The notes beneath the pieces are model-generated. The model saw nothing but the letters and a program-made list of their open reading frames with translations, was not told where the DNA came from and did no database searches. A DNA stretch of 64,000 nucleotides from Bradyrhizobium sp. cir1 (lineage in GTDB: Bacteria; Pseudomonadota; Alphaproteobacteria; Rhizobiales; Xanthobacteraceae). Made by a program: the position numbers and the translations under genes. Numbering within the stretch: the first letter of the stretch is position 1; every line of letters starts with the position of its first letter. Positions 1-9,777 of the stretch are shown here, piece after piece. The stretch is from positions 400,275-464,274 of the forward strand of contig NZ_JACIHE010000002.1 of assembly GCF_014198245.1 (NCBI RefSeq), given 5' to 3'.

Positions 1-64
1 TCCAGATTGTCTCTGCGGAGGCAGTCTGGATTGCTTCGTCGCAAGGGCTCCTCGCAATGACGGT
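1..64. repeat. Partial dispersed palindromic repeat (family B)
   Basis: The left edge carries one arm of a palindromic element rich in GATTGCTTCG and CGCAATGACGG. A fuller copy lies at 24514-24593. It is cut by the window edge and is non-coding. Confidence 0.6.
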
Positions 65-90
65 GGTCGTGGGGTGACGCCGCTCCAAAC

Positions 91-120
91 AAAAACGGAG
101 GCCGTGAGGCCTCCGTTTTT
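91..120. terminator. Bidirectional rho-independent terminator
   Basis: A perfect 13-bp inverted repeat (91-103 with 108-120) has a 4-nt GTGA loop. It is flanked by A5 on the left and T5 on the right, so it can work on both strands. It lies 28 bp beyond the stop of the minus-strand coiled-coil gene and probably ends that transcript. Confidence 0.85.
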
Positions 121-147
121 CATTCGCTGCTCTTTGTTGTCCGCCGC

Positions 148-3100
148 TTACCCCAGCCGGCCCGCCGCGTGTGCGAGCAGGGTGTACACCAGCCCCGTCT
201 CCGAGGTCAGGTGGCCGCGCAGTTCCTGCGGGCCGCGGCCGTCGCGGGCGACTTCGTCGAGCAGGCGCTCGAACTCGGCGACGTAGCGGTCGACGGTGCC
301 CTTGAAGTTGCGGTCGGCGCGGTACTTGCGGGCGACCTCGTCAAAGGCCTTCTGGCCGGCGGGCGTGTAGAGGCGCTTGGTGAAGGCCTTGTTCTCGCCG
401 CGCTGGTAGCGGTCCCACATCTCGGCGGCAAGGTTGCGGTCCATCAGCCGGCCGATGTCGAGCGACAGCGATTCCAGCGGATTGCTGCTTGCCTGCGGGG
501 CCTGCGGCTGCGGTGCAGGTGCCTGGCGGCCGCGGGGAGCCTCACGTCCGGCCGGAGAGCCCTGGTTGGCGTCGGTGCGGTTGAGCAGGTCCGACAGCCA
601 GCCGTCACGGCCCTGGTCGCTGCTGGAAGGCGCAACCGGCGGGGCTTCGGTGCGGCGCGAGGGAGCCGGCATGCCGAGGTCCGGCGGCGGCAGCGTCGAG
701 GCGCTGCCGGTGTCGCGCATGCGGGTCTCGGTCGCCCGGCCGCCGACAGCCGCCATCATCGGCTCTTCCTGACGCTGGACGGCGACAGAAGCGCGGCCCG
801 TCGTGGTGACGTCGAGGCCGCGGCCATGCTGGGCCACGATGCGGTTGAGCTCGGCGAGGGCCTCGATCTGGTCGACGATCACCTTGCGCATCTGCGCAGT
901 GCTCTCGGCGGCCTCCTGCGGCATCTCGAGCACGCCGCGGCGCAGCTCGTTGCGGGTGGCTTCGAGCTCGTTGTGCATCTCGAACGCCATCTGCTTCATG
1001 CTGGAGACGAGGTTGGTGAACTTCTCGGTCGACTGCTTGAACATCGCATCCGCCTCGTCCGTAGTCTGGCGGTAGATGTCGTGCATCGCCTCGATGGTCT
1101 GGCGGTGCTCCTCCTCGGACGCCGAGCGCACCGCGTCGAACTGGCGGGTGATCGCGGCCGAGCCTGCGCCGGCGGTCTCGGCGACGACGCGGGCGATGTC
1201 GCGGGCACGCTCTTCGGCCGCGGCCAGCGATTCATCGAGCAGGCCGGTGAAGCGCGACAGCCGCTGGTCGAGATCGGCCGTGCGCAGGTCGATCGTGGTG
1301 ACGAGCGATTCCAGCGCCTGCTTGCGCTCGGCGAGCGAGGCGGTGGTGTTCTTGTTGCTCTGCTCCACGACCTGCGCGGCATCGACCAGCGCCTTGCCGT
1401 GCTTGTCGAACTGGGTCGACAGCTCGCCGAGATCCTGGAGCGCCTTCGTGGTCTTGCTGTTGAAGACGTTGAGCTGGTCTTCCAGGTTCTGCGTCGCCGC
1501 GCCGTTGCGCGAGGTGACGTCGTTCATCGCCGAGACGAAGTCGGCAACGCGCGTCACCAGCGCCCGCTCCAGCGAGTTGAGGTTGTCGTGCGCACCGGTC
1601 AGCACCTCCTGGAGCAGGATGTTGCCTTCGCGCAGGCGCTCGAACAGCGCCACCGTGTCGGTGCGCAGGATCTTGCTGGTCTCCTGCATCTCGGTGACCG
1701 CGGCGATCGAGACCTGGCGCGACTGGTCGATCGCGGAACGCGAGGCCTGCTCGAGGTCCTTGAGCGACTTGCCGACCGCGCCGGTCGCCATCTCGCTCGC
1801 CGCATTGATGGTGCGGGCGACTTCCGAGCCGTTGCCCATCATGGTCTGCGAGAAGGCATGGCCGCGCGTCTCGATCGACTTCAGCGCGTCGGAGGTGACG
1901 CGGTCGATGTCGAGCGTGAGCTGGCTGGTCTTGGAGCCGATCGCATCGACCAGTGCGCCGCGCTTGGAGTCGATCATGTTCGACAGACGGTCGGCCTGCT
2001 GCTGCACATAGGTGACGATCTCGTCGGTCTTGCCGGTCATGGCCTGGCCGAAGCTGCTCGAGGCGGCGAGCACCGAGCGCTCGACGTCGGCCGAGCTCGA
2101 CTTGACCCGCGAGCTCGCCTCGTTGGAGGCGGAGATCAGCGCGTTCTGGGCGTTGAGCGCGCTGGTCTGGATGTCGTTGGTCGCGTTCGTCGTGGCCGTG
2201 CTCAAGGCGCGCTCGATCTCGGTCGAGATCGTGCGGATCTGGCTCGCGGCATCCGCCGAGGTCGAGGTCAGCGAGGTCTGGGCCTCACGCGCGCTGTTGA
2301 GGATGGTCGAGGCGGTGTCGGCGCCGACCGCGGTCAGCGTGCGCTCGATATCCGTGGTCAGCGACTTGATCTGGCTGGCCGCATCGGTCGAGGCGGAGAT
2401 CAGCGTGCCCTGGGCCTCGCGCACGCCGCTGGTGAGCGCCTCGATGGTGGCGCCGCCGGCAGTCGCCAGCGCGCGCTGCATCTCGGCCGCGAGCGAACGG
2501 ACCTGGCCGGTTTGTTCTGCGGAGACAGCAAGAAGGGTGCTCTGGGCGTCGCGGGCGCTGATCGTGATGGTCTCGGCGGTCGACTGGCCGGCCTGCGAGA
2601 GCGAACGATGCACCTCGGCCGCGAGCGACTTGACCTGGCTTGCCGCATCCGAGGACGCCGTGACCAGCGTGCTCTGGGCTTCGCGCGCGCCGGTCATGAT
2701 GGTCTCGGCCGTCGCGGTGCCCGCCATCGTGAGCGAGCGCTGCACGTCCGAGGACAGCGCCTTGATCTGGTTGGCGGTCTCGGTCGAGGCCGCGATCAGC
2801 GTGCTCTGCGCATCGCGGGCGCCGGCGGTGATCGATTCCGCCGTGGTGGCACCGGCCATCGACAGCGAGCGCTGCACGTCGGCGGTGAGCGTCTTGACGT
2901 GGCTGGCCGCGTCCGAGGACGCCGTGACGAGCGTGGTCTGCACCTCGCGGGCGCCGGCCAGGATCGAGGCTGCGGTGGCGGAACCGGCCGCCGACAGCGT
3001 GCGTTCGACGTCGGCCGCGAGACCCTTGATCTGTTCGGAGGCATCGCCCGAGGCGGCAACCAGGGTCGACTGCGCCTCGCGGGCGCTGCTCAGGATCGAG

Positions 3101-5862
3101 TTGGCGGCGCCGGCGCCGACCGCGGTCAGCGCGTGCTCGACCTCGGCGGAGGTCATCTTGAGCTGGGCGTTGACGTCGGAGGAGACCGTCATCAGCGACT
3201 GCTGGGCGGTACGCGCACCGGTCTGGATCGTCTCGCTGGTGTTGACGACGAGGTTGGTGAGCGAGCGCTCGGCGTCCTCGACATGCGAGCGGATCGCGGT
3301 CGAGATCATCTCGGCGCGGGACATCATGTCCTCGCTGGCCTGGCGGCCGCTGCTCTCGATGCGGCCGGCGACGGCCTCGACGCGCGAGCCGAGCAGGTCC
3401 TCGAACTGCGCCACGCGCACGTCGATGTCGTTGGCAACTGAGCCGACCTTGGTCTCGATGGTCTGGTGGATGTCCTGGAAGCGCGCAGTGACCGTATCGG
3501 TCAGCTGCGTGCTGCGGCCGTCGATGATCTCGGTGACGCCGGTGATGCGGCGGTCGACCGCCTCGATCGCCTGCGCAGTGCCGTCGGTGAGCGTCGAGGT
3601 CAGCAGCGTAAGGCGCGTGTCGATCGATTGCACGGCCTGCGAGGCGCCGTTGGTCACGGCGGTGGTGAGGTAGGTGAGGCGGCTATCGATCGATTCGAGC
3701 GCCTGCGTCGCGCCGCCCGTCAGCGTCGTCGTGAGGTGGGTCAGGCGGGTGTCGATCGACTGGATGGTCTGCGACGCGCCATCGGTCAACGAGGACGTGA
3801 GGTGGTTGAGGCGCGCATCGATCGTCTCGATGGCCTGCGAAGCGCCGTCGGTGAGCGACGTCGTGAGGTGGGTGAGGCGGGAGTCGACCGACTGGATCGC
3901 CTGAGCGGCACCGTCGGTGAGCGACGAGGCGAGCGTGTTGAGGCGGCCGTCGATGGTCTCGGTCATCGACTTTGCGCGGGTGTCGAACGACTGTTCGAGC
4001 GCGGCGACGCGGCCGCCGAGCTGCTCGTCGAAGGTCTTGATGTGGCCTTCGATCGTGCCGTCGAGGCCGGCGATCTTGCCGTTCAGCGAGGTATCGAGAT
4101 GATTGACGCGTTCGCCGATCGTGGTCTCGAACTGCACGAGGCGCTGGTCGAGCAAGGCCGTGATCTCGCCGCCGTTGGAGGTGAAGCGGGTGTCGAAATT
4201 GTCGACATAGGTCTTCAGCGACTCATGGATGTCCTGGGTGCGCTGGCCCATGCGCTCGACGATCTCGCCGCCGAAGGTCTTCACCGTGCGGTCGAACTCG
4301 GAGATGTGGCGGGTGATCAGCGCGCCCAGCGTGCCGGAATCGCGGGCGAACTTCTCGACCAGCTCGGTGCCCTGGTTCTTCACCAGCTCGTCGAAAGCGC
4401 TCATCTGCAGCGACAGCGAGTCGTGCGCGGTTTCGGTCTGGCTCACGACCTTGGCGACGAGGGTGTTGACGGTGGCGTCGAGCGCCTCGCTCGCCTTGTC
4501 GCCGCTCGTCATGATCTGGTTGGCGAGGCGGCTGCCGGCGTCGTCGATCTTGGCGGAGATGTCGTTGGAGCGCAGCTCGAGCTCGAGCAGCAGCGAGTCC
4601 GACGAGTTCTTCAGGCTATCGTGCACCTGCTCGGTGCGCTCGGAGATGCCGTCGACGATCGCAGCGGAGCGCTGCTCGAACTCGCCGGTGATGCGGTCGA
4701 TGCGCTCGTTCAGCATCTCGTGGACGCGGTCGGCGAGGTCGACGAACTCGTCGTGGACGTGGCCGGTCTTGAAGTTGAGGCTGGTGGTCAGCCGCTCGCT
4801 GGCATCGAGCACGGCGCGCGTGGTCTCGTTGCTGGCCTCCTCGAGGCGGTCGAGCAGGTCGCCGCCGCGCTCGCCGAGCGCCAGGATCATGTTGTCGCCG
4901 GCATTGCTCAAGGCGCTGGTGATGTGGGCGCCGCGCTCTTCCAGCGCGCCGGTGATGGACTTGGCGACCTCGTCGACGCGCGAGGCGATCGCGTCCGAGA
5001 TCAGCGCGATGTCGTGGCGCAGATCGATCTGCACGCCGGAGATGGCGCTGCGGACCTGCTCGGCCTGGCCGACCAGGTTGTCGCGCTGATGCGCGATGTC
5101 CTGGAGCAGGGCGCGGATGCGCACCTCGTTGTCGCTATAGGCGCGCTCCAGCGCGGCGACCTCGTTGGCGACCAGCGTCTCGAGCTCGCCGGCGCGCGCA
5201 ATCGCGCGCTCGATGCCGTCGCCCATAGCCGCGACCTCGCGGCGGATGGCCTGGCCGACGGTGACCATGGAATCGGAGGCCGAGCCTTCGGGCTCGGAGA
5301 AGCGCATCGCGACCTGCGCCATCGCCTGCGCGATCATGCGCATTTCCTGGCCGCGCCAGACCAGACTCGCCAGGAAGTAGAACAGCATGATCGGCGCGAA
5401 GAACATCGCGATCAGGCCGGCGATGACGAGCACGCCGCCGCTCTGGCCCATGGCGGCCTGGATCGAGGGCAGGAAGCCGACCGTCAGCGCCGCACAGGCG
5501 GCGAGCCAGACGCCGGCGAAGATGGTGGCGAAGGTATAGACGCTGCGGGCAGGGCGGCCCCTCTGAAGCGCCTGGAGCAGCTGACCGATGGTCTCGCGGT
5601 CGTCATTGGCGGCGCGGCGCGTGGTGCGCGGCTCCTCGACCGGGTCGAACACGGTCGACCGTTCGTTGGCAGCGGGGCGCGGCTCGAAGCTCGGCTCGTC
5701 GAAGACCGGGGGCGCCGGAGGCTCCACCTGCGGCGCCGTTTCGCTCCGCATCGAGGCGTTGCGGCTGGTGTCCGCAGCGGTGTCGCTGATGTTCAGGGCT
5801 TCCTGGATCGCAGAAAGCGCAACTTCTGTGGGGTCTTTGACCTTTTTGGGAGTGTTCGCCAT
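148..5862 (-). CDS. Giant membrane-anchored coiled-coil protein with 22- and 44-residue repeats
   Basis: 1904 residues. An acidic, proline-rich N-terminus (1-105) precedes two hydrophobic segments (about 109-131 and 143-168). About 1450 residues of Ala/Ser/Thr-rich helical sequence follow. Residues about 637-767 hold six copies of a 22-residue unit of the type LTxxLTDGAxQxIxxIDxRL. Residues about 870-1260 hold roughly nine copies of a 44-residue unit of the type SAREAQSTLVxAS. Both lengths are multiples of 11, as in apolipoprotein A/E-type amphipathic helices. A Pro/Ala-rich linker leads to a compact C-terminal domain of about 105 residues (LSLDIGRLMDR onward). The long arm is probably anchored by the hairpin, and its side of the membrane is not clear. 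I know no experimentally defined function. A structural, polar or division-site role is inference. The ATG at 5862 is the natural start, and the gene is divergent from an HPt gene. Confidence 0.9.
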   Translation of the reverse strand: MANTPKKVKDPTEVALSAIQEALNISDTAADTSRNASMRSETAPQVEPPAPPVFDEPSFEPRPAANERSTVFDPVEEPRTTRRAANDDRETIGQLLQALQRGRPARSVYTFATIFAGVWLAACAALTVGFLPSIQAAMGQSGGVLVIAGLIAMFFAPIMLFYFLASLVWRGQEMRMIAQAMAQVAMRFSEPEGSASDSMVTVGQAIRREVAAMGDGIERAIARAGELETLVANEVAALERAYSDNEVRIRALLQDIAHQRDNLVGQAEQVRSAISGVQIDLRHDIALISDAIASRVDEVAKSITGALEERGAHITSALSNAGDNMILALGERGGDLLDRLEEASNETTRAVLDASERLTTSLNFKTGHVHDEFVDLADRVHEMLNERIDRITGEFEQRSAAIVDGISERTEQVHDSLKNSSDSLLLELELRSNDISAKIDDAGSRLANQIMTSGDKASEALDATVNTLVAKVVSQTETAHDSLSLQMSAFDELVKNQGTELVEKFARDSGTLGALITRHISEFDRTVKTFGGEIVERMGQRTQDIHESLKTYVDNFDTRFTSNGGEITALLDQRLVQFETTIGERVNHLDTSLNGKIAGLDGTIEGHIKTFDEQLGGRVAALEQSFDTRAKSMTETIDGRLNTLASSLTDGAAQAIQSVDSRLTHLTTSLTDGASQAIETIDARLNHLTSSLTDGASQTIQSIDTRLTHLTTTLTGGATQALESIDSRLTYLTTAVTNGASQAVQSIDTRLTLLTSTLTDGTAQAIEAVDRRITGVTEIIDGRSTQLTDTVTARFQDIHQTIETKVGSVANDIDVRVAQFEDLLGSRVEAVAGRIESSGRQASEDMMSRAEMISTAIRSHVEDAERSLTNLVVNTSETIQTGARTAQQSLMTVSSDVNAQLKMTSAEVEHALTAVGAGAANSILSSAREAQSTLVAASGDASEQIKGLAADVERTLSAAGSATAASILAGAREVQTTLVTASSDAASHVKTLTADVQRSLSMAGATTAESITAGARDAQSTLIAASTETANQIKALSSDVQRSLTMAGTATAETIMTGAREAQSTLVTASSDAASQVKSLAAEVHRSLSQAGQSTAETITISARDAQSTLLAVSAEQTGQVRSLAAEMQRALATAGGATIEALTSGVREAQGTLISASTDAASQIKSLTTDIERTLTAVGADTASTILNSAREAQTSLTSTSADAASQIRTISTEIERALSTATTNATNDIQTSALNAQNALISASNEASSRVKSSSADVERSVLAASSSFGQAMTGKTDEIVTYVQQQADRLSNMIDSKRGALVDAIGSKTSQLTLDIDRVTSDALKSIETRGHAFSQTMMGNGSEVARTINAASEMATGAVGKSLKDLEQASRSAIDQSRQVSIAAVTEMQETSKILRTDTVALFERLREGNILLQEVLTGAHDNLNSLERALVTRVADFVSAMNDVTSRNGAATQNLEDQLNVFNSKTTKALQDLGELSTQFDKHGKALVDAAQVVEQSNKNTTASLAERKQALESLVTTIDLRTADLDQRLSRFTGLLDESLAAAEERARDIARVVAETAGAGSAAITRQFDAVRSASEEEHRQTIEAMHDIYRQTTDEADAMFKQSTEKFTNLVSSMKQMAFEMHNELEATRNELRRGVLEMPQEAAESTAQMRKVIVDQIEALAELNRIVAQHGRGLDVTTTGRASVAVQRQEEPMMAAVGGRATETRMRDTGSASTLPPPDLGMPAPSRRTEAPPVAPSSSDQGRDGWLSDLLNRTDANQGSPAGREAPRGRQAPAPQPQAPQASSNPLESLSLDIGRLMDRNLAAEMWDRYQRGENKAFTKRLYTPAGQKAFDEVARKYRADRNFKGTVDRYVAEFERLLDEVARDGRGPQELRGHLTSETGLVYTLLAHAAGRLG

Positions 5863-6260
5863 GTTCAGTCCGAGCCCTCGTTACTTGTACACGCCCCCCG
5901 CGAGCCCTGCGCGCCACGCAAGCCCACAGACCGGATCATGCCGCTTATGCGGATCTCCGAGCCGTCCCCACCCGGACGGCTTGTCCGCCAATTTCCGCAA
6001 CATCCTATTGGCAGAGCGTCGCGAATGAAATGCCCGCGATTAAGACAATCTTAATCATCGTTAACAGGATCGCGCCGTAACGCCTTAGCAATCAATGGAA
6101 TTCTCCACGGAACCCGGGCGATTGCGGCAACTTTTCGTCAATAAACGGGCGGATTTGCGTAAATCAGCCCAAACATTTCGTTAACCATTTTCGTGCTTGG
6201 GTGGGGCGAGCCGTAGCCGCCGGACCGGCGGAACCGTCGCGCGATGCCGGGGCCTGCGCC
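5863..6260. other. Divergent intergenic region, coiled-coil gene / HPt gene
   Basis: These 398 bp hold no convincing gene. The region is AT-richer than its flanks and contains several TTAA motifs, including the CtrA-type box at 6040-6054. Promoters for both flanking genes must lie here. Confidence 0.6.
6040..6054. promoter_or_regulatory. Candidate CtrA-binding site
   Basis: The site reads TTAA-N7-TTAA and lies within a symmetrical GATTAAG-N5-CTTAATC. It matches the alphaproteobacterial CtrA consensus half-sites exactly. It lies 178 bp before the coiled-coil gene and about 207 bp before the HPt gene. Assignment rests on the motif alone. Confidence 0.5.
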
Positions 6261-6635
6261 ATGACGCCTGAACTGCAACGGATGGACTGGATGCCCTCGC
6301 CCCCGCTTGCGCCGATCGACAGCCCGCTCGATCTCGACCACCTCTCCCGGATGACGCTCGGCGACACTGAACTGGAACAGGAAGTGCTCGCGATGTTCGC
6401 CGAGCAGGCCGTTCGCCTGCTCGCCGCAATGGCGGCGCTGCCGGCCGAGACCGGCGCGCTCGCGCACACGCTCAAGGGCTCGGCCCGCGGCATCGGCGCC
6501 TTCGCGGTGGCCGATGCTGCCGCCAGCCTCGAGACGGCGGTCCGGACCGGCCACAACCGCCTCCATGCGCTTGCCGCGCTGAACGAGGCGGTGGCCGAGG
6601 TCCGTGCCGCGATTGCGGCGATCCTGAAGCATTAG
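6261..6635 (+). CDS. Free-standing histidine phosphotransfer (HPt) domain protein
   Basis: 124 residues, essentially one HPt helical bundle. The phospho-acceptor signature HTLKGSARGIGA gives His69, followed by the Lys and Gly residues typical of HPt domains. Such proteins shuttle phosphate between hybrid kinases and response regulators in the cytoplasm. The ATG at 6261 is preferred because the upstream in-frame extension (from 6201) is low-complexity and would enter the promoter region. No kinase or regulator partner is adjacent, so the pathway is unknown. A CtrA-type box upstream hints at cell-cycle or motility signalling, but that is inference. Confidence 0.85.
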   Translation: MTPELQRMDWMPSPPLAPIDSPLDLDHLSRMTLGDTELEQEVLAMFAEQAVRLLAAMAALPAETGALAHTLKGSARGIGAFAVADAAASLETAVRTGHNRLHALAALNEAVAEVRAAIAAILKH

Positions 6636-6680
6636 GCGGGCGCCTCCCACAAATATGGGGCCTGCGCACTAGTCGTTTGA

Positions 6681-6731
6681 TTTGACGCGTTTTCTGCGCG
6701 CGAACCGGGATCCACGCCGCTCGAAAACGCT
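6681..6731. repeat. Short dispersed repeat (family E)
   Basis: A block with TTGACGCG, CGCGAACCGG and CTCGAAAACGCT recurs with changes at 33471-33522. It resembles short Rhizobiales intergenic palindromes. It lies just upstream of the ferredoxin gene. Confidence 0.65.
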
Positions 6732-6810
6732 ATGGCGCCGGGCTAACCGACCCGTTATAGGACAGCCCGGACCCTCCTTCATTCCCAACATCGCGGCAGC
6801 ACGAGCACAC

Positions 6811-7131
6811 ATGGCCAAGATTCACTTTGTCGACCACAAGGGCGAAACCCGCACGGTGGAAATCGAGAACGGCGCGACCGTGATGGAAGCCGCCATCCGC
6901 AACAGCATTCCCGGCATTGAAGCCGAATGCGGCGGCGCCTGTGCCTGCGCGACCTGCCATGTCTATGTCGACGAAGCCTGGCGCGAGAAGGTCGGCAGCC
7001 CGACGCCGATGGAAGAGGACATGCTCGATTTCGGCTTCGACGTGCGCCCGAACTCGCGCCTGTCCTGCCAGATCAAGGTCTCCGATGAGCTCGACGGGCT
7101 GGTCGTGGCGACGCCGGAACGTCAGGCCTGA
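6811..7131 (+). CDS. [2Fe-2S] ferredoxin, putidaredoxin/adrenodoxin type
   Basis: 106 residues. The cluster ligands are visible as Cys40-x5-Cys46-x2-Cys49 and Cys86, the spacing of putidaredoxin and adrenodoxin. It is a soluble one-electron carrier for monooxygenases or biosynthetic enzymes. The start is ATG 6811, at the first residue of the fold; an upstream in-frame ATG at 6682 would add a basic segment encoded by the repeat. A thioredoxin-reductase-type ferredoxin-NADP reductase lies 0.7 kb away and is the likely electron donor. As I recall, the same pairing is known in Rhodopseudomonas. The final acceptor is not encoded nearby. Confidence 0.93.
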   Translation: MAKIHFVDHKGETRTVEIENGATVMEAAIRNSIPGIEAECGGACACATCHVYVDEAWREKVGSPTPMEEDMLDFGFDVRPNSRLSCQIKVSDELDGLVVATPERQA

Positions 7132-7146
7132 TCGTCTCTCCATAGT

Positions 7147-7614
7147 CTACATGCCGGGCGGCGCGACCTCGATGCCGCGCTTGTGCCAGGGTCTGAACTT
7201 CTCGATCACCTCTGCGGTCAGCGGTGCCGGCCGTCGCGTCGTCTCGTCGAGCAGGACGCCGACGGACGTCGCTGACGCAATGCACTTCCCGTTCGAAAAC
7301 ACGACCTGCTCGAAGGTCACCGACGTTCGTCCCAGCTTCACGACGCCGAGGCCGAGCTCGATCGTGCCCGGCCAGTGCAGCTCGGCGCGAAAATGGATGT
7401 CGAGCCGCACCATGATCCAGGCGAGGCCCGGCGGCGTCAGGCCGTATTCCGGGCTCTTCATCAGCGTGACACGGCCGGTCTCGAAATAGGTCGCGTAGAC
7501 GGCGTTGTTGACGTGCTGGTTAGGATCGAGATCGCCGAAGCGGACGTTGTCGCTGAGGCGGTAGGGGAAGTCCTCCAGACGCGGCGTCGTGTCGAGGCGG
7601 GCTGGTGCGTTCAC
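7147..7614 (-). CDS. Hotdog-fold acyl-CoA thioesterase, YbgC/4-hydroxybenzoyl-CoA thioesterase type
   Basis: 155 residues. The N-terminal part has RFGDLDPNQHVNNAVY, the family signature in which the first Asp is catalytic and the NxxY segment lines the active site. It should hydrolyse acyl-CoA thioesters in the cytoplasm; the substrate cannot be told. The start is GTG 7614, supported by a GGAG Shine-Dalgarno about 8 nt upstream. It converges on the ferredoxin gene with 15 bp between the stops. Confidence 0.85.
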   Translation of the reverse strand: MNAPARLDTTPRLEDFPYRLSDNVRFGDLDPNQHVNNAVYATYFETGRVTLMKSPEYGLTPPGLAWIMVRLDIHFRAELHWPGTIELGLGVVKLGRTSVTFEQVVFSNGKCIASATSVGVLLDETTRRPAPLTAEVIEKFRPWHKRGIEVAPPGM

Positions 7615-7787
7615 CGATTGATCTCCGTCATATCCATCCTCGTTACAACCCAGTTATCCTGGCCCGGCAAGTGGGTGCGGCTGCGGGGCGATCCCGCTTT
7701 TATGCCTTCCCTGTTCCATCCCCGTTGGCTAGACAGGCAGGGTCACCTCTGCCCAACGGGCGCCGTCCAACCGATAACGATCGATAA

Positions 7788-8825
<1,038 letters not shown>

Positions 8826-8966
8826 CGCCGAGGGGGCGGCAAGGCAATGCCCCATGTTTCTGGTGCTGGAACCGTTCGCGAAATCGCCGTAGTGTGCGGC
8901 CATTCCAGACTTGGCTTGGCACGGTCTTGGCTTGGCAAAGGCGATTGGCTCAGCAAGGTGACGATA

Positions 8967-9578
8967 ATGCGGACTCTCATTTCCAGCTTTCGGCTGCTCC
9001 CCTTCCTCGCACTTGCGCTGCTCGGCGTGGTGAGCCCGGCTGCGGCGCAAGCTCCGGCTGCGACGTCGGCCCAGCCGACCGCTGCTGGGCTGTGGCAGAA
9101 GGTCGAAGACGGCAAGACGGTGGGATGGTTCCTCTTCATCGACCACAACGGCATCTTCGAAGGCGTGATCGCAAAAACCTTTCCGCGCCCCGGCGACGAT
9201 CCGAACGAGGCCTGCACGAAGTGCACGGACGATCGCAAGAACCAGCCGGTGCTCGGGCTCTCCTTCATCCGCGACATGAAGCGCGACGGCCTGAAGTATG
9301 ACGGCGGCAACGTGGTCAATCCGCGCGACGGCAACGTCTGGAAAGCCAAGATGACGGTGAGCCCAGATGGTCAGACCCTGACCATGCGCGGCTTTCTCGG
9401 CATTTCCCTGTTCGGCAAGGACGAAATCTGGACGCGCCTGCCCGACGCCAACATCGCCCAGGTCGATCCCGCCATCGTCGCCAAATACCTGCCCGCGCAG
9501 GCCGCCGCGACCAAGCCCGCACCCGCGCCCGCGGCCAAGAAAGGCGGCGCGATGATGGCGCCGGCGCCGAAGCAGTAG
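8967..9578 (+). CDS. Exported DUF2147 family protein
   Basis: 203 residues. The first 28 form a clear signal peptide (basic start, Leu-rich core, AAAQA cleavage region). The mature part has the DUF2147 pattern: [17 protein letters not shown] near the start, then a CTKC pair, and a later MRGFLG-LF segment ending WTRL. The tail is Pro/Ala/Lys-rich. The family is periplasmic, and its function is not settled. ATG 8967 is chosen because AAGGTG lies 6 nt upstream and the signal peptide begins there. Confidence 0.85.
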   Translation: MRTLISSFRLLPFLALALLGVVSPAAAQAPAATSAQPTAAGLWQKVEDGKTVGWFLFIDHNGIFEGVIAKTFPRPGDDPNEACTKCTDDRKNQPVLGLSFIRDMKRDGLKYDGGNVVNPRDGNVWKAKMTVSPDGQTLTMRGFLGISLFGKDEIWTRLPDANIAQVDPAIVAKYLPAQAAATKPAPAPAAKKGGAMMAPAPKQ

Positions 9579-9627
9579 GGATTTTCGGGCGGCCGTTGTC
9601 GTCGCAGCCGTCGCTCCACCCACCAGT

Positions 9628-9731
9628 GTCATTCCCCGCGAAGGCGGGGAATCCAGTACGCCGCGGCTTCTCCGTATCCTCGCACTGTCTCTGGAATACT
9701 GGATCGCCCGGTCAAGCCGGGCGACGACAGC
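9628..9731. repeat. Dispersed palindromic repeat, family A, copy 1
   Basis: Two hairpins flank a variable centre. The first is CCCCGCGAAGGCGGGG and the second is GCCCGGTCAAGCCGGGC, joined by CCAGTA/TACTGG arms. Further copies lie at 24376, 28806, 35518 and 59831. It is non-coding and lies between convergent genes. Confidence 0.85.
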
Positions 9732-9777
9732 TGAGTGGGGGCTCGCGCGTGCCTCGATCTCGCGGGCTACAAGATCG

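Noticed and set aside
2080..3950. Tandem DNA repeats of 132 and 66 bp that resemble a CRISPR or minisatellite
   Set aside because: They are in-frame protein repeats with codon-level variation, and no short spacers are present.
169..6054. Long plus-strand open frames opposite the giant coiled-coil gene
   Set aside because: They mirror the GC-rich repeat codons of the minus-strand gene, give Arg/Gly/Val-rich proteins and lack ribosome sites.
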